In this document: positions 58,833 to 64,000 of the stretch, piece after piece
Layout: every line of letters begins with the position of its first letter
How positions within the stretch are numbered: position 1 is the first letter of the stretch
Made by a program: the position numbers and the translations under genes
Source: Zasmidium citrigriseum
Taxonomy: Eukaryota; Ascomycota; Dothideomycetes; Mycosphaerellales; Mycosphaerellaceae
DNA length: 64,000 nt
Assembly (NCBI GenBank): GCA_002786025.1
Contig: NHNW01000001.1
Location: forward strand, 1,488,001 to 1,552,000
Direction: 5' to 3'
Notes under the pieces: model-generated
What the model was told of the DNA's origin: nothing
The model's database searches: none
Seen by the model: the letters and a program-made list of their open reading frames with translations, nothing else

Positions 58833-60793
58833 AACCTGCTGCGAGCGTTGTTCCGCTTGACCCGTTCATGAACGATCACTTCGACTTGCCTGAGCTAAAT
58901 GTGGAAGAGGGTCAACTCTCCGACTCCTGGGCACTCGCCTCTGGCCATGGTGATGCATTCAATGGACCGACAAAGTCCAATGTGACAGAGCAAGAGACTG
59001 ATACACAGCATCTGCATGGTACTGACATTGGCGCAGCTCCATTTGGTGCCTTTGGCGACGAACCGTATAGTATGGACTTCGCCTCTCTGGATAGCGGCGA
59101 TGTGCTTGATAACTTCGACTTTGACGGCTTTTTGAAGAATACTGGTGATGATGATGGGTTGGGATTCGATGCAACTTTTTCATTCGGCGAGAGTGTTTCC
59201 GACAGGCCAACAGAACAAGATATCAGTGAGACGTCTACTCCAGCACAACAGCGCAATGCTCCTCCCACCGTCACTGGCGCTAGCGCTGGCGCTCAGGAAG
59301 AGAGCGGCCCGTGCCCGAGTCAAAAGGCTACTTCTATGCCAAGTATTGCTCAAACTGCAACTGGAGGAGTTGTTGGCGCTGCTACCGAATTTGGGCTGTC
59401 AGGTCTTCTCAACAAAGTCAGTGACAAGCGCGATCAAAATCGGATGGCACATCGAGACCATCGCCGTTCGTCAGTCAATGCCACCAAAATCGAACGTGAA
59501 CCCATACCAGAAGTGGTCGCCCGAGAACAGGTCAAGCAGCCAAATGAGTTCATGGACCCCGATGAAGAGTACCGTTGGCGAATGATGCAGGTGCAAAAGG
59601 AACTTGGACGGACCTCTTCAGAGCCACGTGATACGGTGGGCGACCCTGACCCTGATCGTGAGCGTCGTCGGAGAGAACGGGAGGAACGCCGACGAGATCG
59701 TAAGATTCGAGACGTTCACAGCATCCAGGATACTCAGAGTGACAGGCGAGAGAATCGCGTTCGCATTGTGGACCCAGGAGCTGAGCAGGACGATGAGAAA
59801 CCCAAAGGCATTCTCAAAAAGCCGAGCGAGAAGTTTCCCGAGACTCCAAACGCCATCCGTGAAGGGATTACGACGTCTTTGCAGGCGAACGCGGAGCAAA
59901 CTAATGTTAAGACCGATGCCAATGATCAGAAGGGTAGCGAAACACTCAAGATCGACATTGACTCACAATATGAAGTCAGTACACCAGTTCGGCACCAGAA
60001 TAGGACTCGCGGAAAACCAGACAGTCACCCTGCCCACAGATCCAGCCACTTTGATGATCAGCGTGACTACCTGCTTGATCTTGCAGATCCGGCACTGGCT
60101 CCAACCACGGGCGTCAACGTGAATCGACAACACCCACATCCCGCAAGGTTTCAGTGTCGAATTTGCTCGAAGCGTTTCACCCGAGCCTACAACCTCCACT
60201 CGCATATTGCAGCGATGCATAAAGATCAGCAAGAGGATGCCGATACAGCTACACCTGAATGGGGCGCCTATTCGATCCCCTACTCCGCTACTGCTAGTGA
60301 GGACAGAATCGATCAACTGGAAACAAGTGCGGCCGCGCCAGCATTGAGACCTGGTTCAAACCTTCGAGACGCCGTGGAAGAATATGTTGCTACATTAACG
60401 AAATCTGGATCTGGATTGGATGTTGACCGAGCGATGGGCTCTTCGGAATCTCTTGGTTCGCAAAGAGCAAAGCTTGAAGAGGAGGAGACTGAAGTGGCTC
60501 GTGCCAACGAGATATCGCAGATACCACGGGTGCTGACCCCGGTTCAGCCACTCTCTCACAGCTTCGTTGTGAGTGGCCCTAACCCTCGTATGCCGTCACG
60601 GCCACCCTCTCCAGACTTTTCACCAACCCGACATCAAGCGCCGTCCAGCGAGGGCTGGAGCAAGGAGATCGATTCTGACGACGAAGCGGGGGAGGACAGA
60701 GACGACGAGGACAGCGAGGGAGATGATGAGGACGGTTTCGACGCTGTTGACGGTTTGCTGCGAAGATGGACGAAGTTGCCACTCGCCGCGTAA
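58833..60793 (+). pseudogene. 3' part of the STAND-N / C2H2 gene, beyond the copia insertion
   Basis: Frame continuous with the left half when one duplication is kept (...V-E | E-P-A-A-S-V-V-P-L). Normal, un-RIPed composition. It carries an acidic activation-like head, a basic RERRRREREERRRDRKIR helix, the KGILKKPSEKFPETP block seen in a fungal C2H2 family, a single C2H2 finger FQCRICSKRFTRAYNLHSHI with AAMH, and a Ser/Pro then Asp/Glu-rich tail (DDEAGEDRDDEDSEGDDEDG). An ATG at 58868 could still start a 641-residue protein, so part of the gene may survive as a shorter zinc-finger gene if a promoter exists. Probably a nuclear regulator; targets unknown. Confidence 0.82.
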
Positions 60794-61744
60794 CAACATC
60801 GCCCTGTGGCACCCTTTTTGACGTTTCCTCGCACTGCCTCAAACGATGTGAACAGGGTACCAAGTCCTAAACGACAGCCGCGGTCTGGCTGGCTCAGCTT
60901 CCCGTTGACAGTCGTTGTTACCCGCACGCTGCACGCACCGTCAGACGTGGCGAATAAGTTCGACATCCTGTCTATACGGGGCCCAGGACTCGAGCGACGA
61001 TCGGGCATGTGCACTGCAGGGTATGCGCGACTTACCGCACATGTACTACAGGGTGCGCGACGATGTCAGGCGGCGCAGGGATGTCGGGAGTGGTACTGCA
61101 TTTGCTCGTGGTGCCGCACAACGTGACGAGAGCTCGTCCTGCCCATGTCGTTTTGCTTGCCTCTCAGCTACCACAGCGAAGGCTGAGAAACCTTATCTCT
61201 CCAGGTGGTTGTTTTTACACCTCACGGCTCGTCTTACGAAAGATATTCGACGGCTTGGTCGTCGGATGCGGCTTCGTTGCTTCTCCACTCCTCACTCTGT
61301 TCCTTGGCATAGGTAGAGACTGAACTTGCTCCGCATCAGGCCTCTGAAGCGACAGTGCTAACAAGATTCGTGAGACCCAAGTGGCCCAAAAGCAGCATCT
61401 TACACAAAATGTGGGCGAATAGGCCGCTGGATCGACAAGCCGATACTGCCACATATGGCGCATTTATGTCTTCGTGTTTGGCACTTAAATCGCCTGACAG
61501 AGAACAGACAGGTCAGGACGCCCTGATGGTGCTACAGCAAAATGATCACAGGCTGTGAGAGGCCCAAAGATCTGGGTCTTTGCACGGAGTCACCACCTTG
61601 GACCTTGGCATCTGGATTATCCCCTAATGTCTTGCAAGGGCATATATACTCTGCAATTCCTGCTCTTCTCCGGAAACGTATTCGCCCTCTTGCGGTCGCC
61701 GCACCCAATCGAGCCTTTGCAACTCATCTGTCCAACAGATACAA
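60794..61744. other. Intergenic (about 950 bp)
   Basis: Several overlapping short frames on both strands, none with domain motifs. A short near-repeat, CAGGGTATGCGCGAC and CAGGGTGCGCGACG, lies at about 61017 and 61049. No RNA gene recognised. Confidence 0.45.
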
Positions 61745-61750
61745 TTGCAT

Positions 61751-62398
61751 ATGGATGCATTCTCAGTAGCGAGCGGTGCACTTCAAGTCTTCAACGCCGG
61801 CCTCGCCCTTGCAGCCGCCCTCCACAGATTGATTTCGGACTTTAAGCACGCCGATGAAGACGTCGATACCATTGCGAGGGAAGTTCTATCCACGAACATA
61901 ATCATCGGATACCTTCAAAGACATCTGCTGGTAAACGATCTGCATCATAGCCTTCAAGAGGCGATCGAGAATTGTGGGCGAATATTTGAGATTATCAAAG
62001 ACATGATCGAACGCCTTCTCACCAGACAACCCAACTCCTGGCGCAACATTTCTCGGCGACTCAAGTGGTGCCTTTATCAAAAGGAAAGACTGGCACTCTT
62101 GCGAAACGATCTCGAAAAGTCAAAGGGCAACCTGAGCCTCATGCTAAGCATTCCTCTGAACAGTCAAACGCCGGTCGGACATGTGCGTCTCTCCACTGAT
62201 GCGGACCACCGATGCCACTGCCACTGTGGTCTTCTCATCCTGGATGAGGCTCGGACACCGAGGAGGCAGCCATCCATGTCGAGTGAAAGCTCTGCGACGG
62301 TAATCTGCATTGACCAAGAGGACTGCGTTGTGCAGGAGTCAGCCAAAACCACCCATCAATCAATGGAGATGACCCTGAGCGGGGAAAATGCGGATTAG
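61751..62398 (+). CDS. Short paralog of the STAND-N domain protein, 215 aa
   Basis: MDAFSVASGALQVFNAGLALAAALHRL, DVDTIAREVLSTN and LALLRNDLEKSKGNLSLML repeat the helical pattern of the N-terminal domain at 21297 (MAELFGTAAGVLQVAEVG, IKRIARDVKL, LRANLEKLKTTLLLML), so the two are paralogs. This one ends shortly after the domain with a His/Cys-containing HRCHCHCGLL segment and a polar tail; no NACHT or NB-ARC follows. A second ATG lies 6 bp upstream at 61745. Without the transposon the two genes would be about 4.2 kb apart. Function unknown; such domains act in fungal signalling or incompatibility proteins. Confidence 0.72.
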   Translation: MDAFSVASGALQVFNAGLALAAALHRLISDFKHADEDVDTIAREVLSTNIIIGYLQRHLLVNDLHHSLQEAIENCGRIFEIIKDMIERLLTRQPNSWRNISRRLKWCLYQKERLALLRNDLEKSKGNLSLMLSIPLNSQTPVGHVRLSTDADHRCHCHCGLLILDEARTPRRQPSMSSESSATVICIDQEDCVVQESAKTTHQSMEMTLSGENAD

Positions 62399-63001
62399 AA
62401 GTGACTTGAGGCTCCTCCCGAGAGCTTCAAGATGATCAACGGCCCGTCAATGTACATAACATGATCCTAACGAAGCCACGGCCATTCATGAAATCACACC
62501 TAAGCATGCGCTGATTATGAAAGCAAGACGAACTCTGCCAAACACCTAGCTTTGCTACTATTGGACTTCTTTTCAATCAAGATTTTTGGAAATTCTTCAG
62601 GACGGTGGCATCAACATTCACTCACTTGGCGCTAGCGTCTTGGCATTTCGCACCTCGGCAATAAGAGTTCGCTCATGTTCGGAAGAATGAGGCTTCACAA
62701 TGAGATTGAATTGTTATGCACTGAACGCAAGACTATTCTACACCATCTGCACCCACCGGCTCAAAGGCCGTCGAGGACTCATCAGCAATCTTCGAAAATC
62801 AATTCGCACGATCCATGGAAAAGCTCGGCTACCTGTGATGAGTCAGTCCACATCTCCGCTCTCTTCGGCAGAGTCTTTTGGCTTTCAATCATTTCAAAGT
62901 CAGTAATGAACATGCATGATGCGGTCTGTGCTTGGTATCCAGTTTCAAGACGCTCGGACCCTCAGGGAGAACACGACGCCCAGACATACAAGCACCAGCA
63001 C
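62399..63001. other. Intergenic (about 600 bp)
   Basis: Contains the 3' end of the STAND-N paralog and the 3' end of the minus-strand KEN-box gene. Nothing else supported. Confidence 0.45.
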
Positions 63002-64000
63002 TTAATCGCCAGTCTTCTCCAAATCCTGAGCCTCAGACATGTGGACATCCTCTTCGCCGGCCGGGCTCTCGATCTTGCGAAGCTGGAGCTGAGCAAGCTG
63101 AGAGAGCGCCGACATGAATTTGCCCTGAAGGTTCAGGGCCTGCATCTCGTCGGTAATGTCGATCTTCTCCACAGTGGTCGCCCCCTTGCGGGCCTTGCTG
63201 AGCTTCAGCCGGTTGACTTGATTCTTGATCTCTTGGCGGCTGTCTTCGGTGTTGTTGACGGTGCGCTGCAGTACGCTGGGGTTCTTCTCTTTGCCGACGA
63301 GGTCGCGGAGCTGAGTCGGCATATCGGCAATATCCTCGTCACTAGGGACGGGAGGCTGCTTTGGTTCGACTTTGGCAGCCTTCTTCGATGCATTGGCATT
63401 CGGCTTTGGATCTGCCTTCCCACCGGCTCGCCTCGTCTTCTTTGCCGTTGGCTCGGAATCCGAGTCACCCTTCTCGGTATGCGCGCCAGCCGACTTCGAG
63501 GCAGGTCTCTTGGCCGGCTTTGCTTCCGGGATTTGCTCAGAATCTGCCTCGACAGCCTTCCCCTGGTTCTTCTTGTCGGTGGGGTGCTCTGGTTGTGGCT
63601 GGTCGCCCACGGCGGCGCACTCGGACTCTGGACCTTCCTTCTTGTCGATCGGAGACTGGACTGGAGCGGGCTTCTTGCGTGGAGCAGGTCTCTTCAAACC
63701 CATGTTCTGAGTCTGTGGTCCTCTCTCCGTAAGTGCCGCTCGAGTGGCTGCCAGTTGCGCCTTCTCAGCCGGTGCTGCCCTCGTGCGTGGACGCTTGACT
63801 GGACTCCGATCTGCCCGCTCGTCGTTCTCCTTGTCGCTCTCGCCGGTATCGAACATTCCGTTGTCATTACTCATCAGGCCTTGATCTTCTTGGACATTAG
63901 CTCATACATACACACCTGACAGAACGGACGATCTACTTACAGGCTCTGGTGTTGCCGGACTTCAGGCCCTTGCCCTTGCCCTTCGTAGGAAGAGCACGGC
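63002..64000 (-). CDS. Lys/Glu-rich nuclear-type protein with KEN box (5' partial)
   Basis: Exons on the minus strand: 64000-63941 (open at the right edge) and 63885-63002, with a 55-bp intron starting GTAAGT. The acceptor is a tandem AAGAAG; using the second AAG keeps the frame (KGKGKGLKSGNTRA then YQGLMSNDNGMFD), while the first would give an immediate stop. Visible: ESDKENDERADR (a KEN-box degron candidate), basic clusters VKRPRTRA, LKRPAPRKKPAP and AKKTRRAGGK, acidic Ser/Asp patches, and a C-terminal helical region QRTVNNTEDSRQEIKNQ with LKLSKARKGATTVEKI. It looks like a chromatin or cell-cycle-linked disordered protein. No family recognised. Confidence 0.7.

Noticed and set aside
62675..63919. 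414-codon plus-strand ORF
   Set aside because: Antisense to the Lys/Glu-rich gene; Leu-rich composition is what its complement yields, and no domain is visible.
1..64000. CRISPR arrays, rRNA or tRNA genes
   Set aside because: No regular repeat-spacer pattern and no cloverleaf with A/B boxes found; the genome is eukaryotic.

Overview
The window looks like nuclear DNA of a filamentous ascomycete, probably a Dothideomycete. Genes are compact and carry introns of about 47-62 bp with GTAAGT/GTATGT donors and CTAAC/CTGAC branch sites. Several families are typical of such fungi: NmrA-like, Zn2Cys6 factor, cytochrome P450, F-box, small secreted Cys-rich protein, and Helo/PigL-like STAND N-domain. 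One 36-kb block has almost no CpA/TpG, the signature of repeat-induced point mutation (RIP). The taxonomic level is inference.

Left arm (1-22576). In order: a large two-exon gene with two Ulp1/C48-like protease domains (open at the left edge); an NmrA-like oxidoreductase; an unknown conserved protein; a 2EXR/F-box-like protein; an intergenic field of diverged repeats; a CDK7/Kin28-type kinase divergent from the mitoribosomal IGR-motif protein mS41; a four-exon P450 whose stop lies 7 bp from a convergent unknown gene; a three-exon F-box gene; a 10-cysteine secreted protein (effector-like); an eight-exon Zn2Cys6 regulator; and the 5' half of a STAND-N/C2H2 gene.

RIP island (22577-58827). This is a Russian doll. 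A Ty1/copia element (minus strand, 131-bp LTRs, half-tRNA-iMet-type primer site, about 6.7 kb of its own sequence) sits inside the STAND-N/C2H2 gene. Its reverse transcriptase is split by a chromodomain Ty3/gypsy element (minus strand, 388-bp LTRs, perfect CGCGC target duplication). The gypsy gag is in turn split by about 22 kb holding a Plavaka-type transposase relic, two tandem diverged 7.3-kb units each with an SNF2-helicase relic, foldback/palindromic elements and unidentified reading-frame relics. No long ORF survives because CAA/CAG/TGG codons have become stops. A 23-N assembly gap lies at 46436-46458.

Right arm (58828-64000). The 3' half of the interrupted gene continues exactly in frame with the left half; removing the element and one 5-bp duplication gives one reading frame of 1,063 codons. 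A short paralog of its N-terminal domain follows, then a minus-strand nuclear-type protein gene with a KEN box, open at the right edge.

Most notable: the precise gene disruption; the complementary RIP pattern across the two copia LTRs; the extra 3' ORF in the copia element; the tandem SNF2-helicase units; and the double-protease protein. Exon structures, frames and repeat alignments were worked out by eye; domain names rest on recognised motifs, not on searches.
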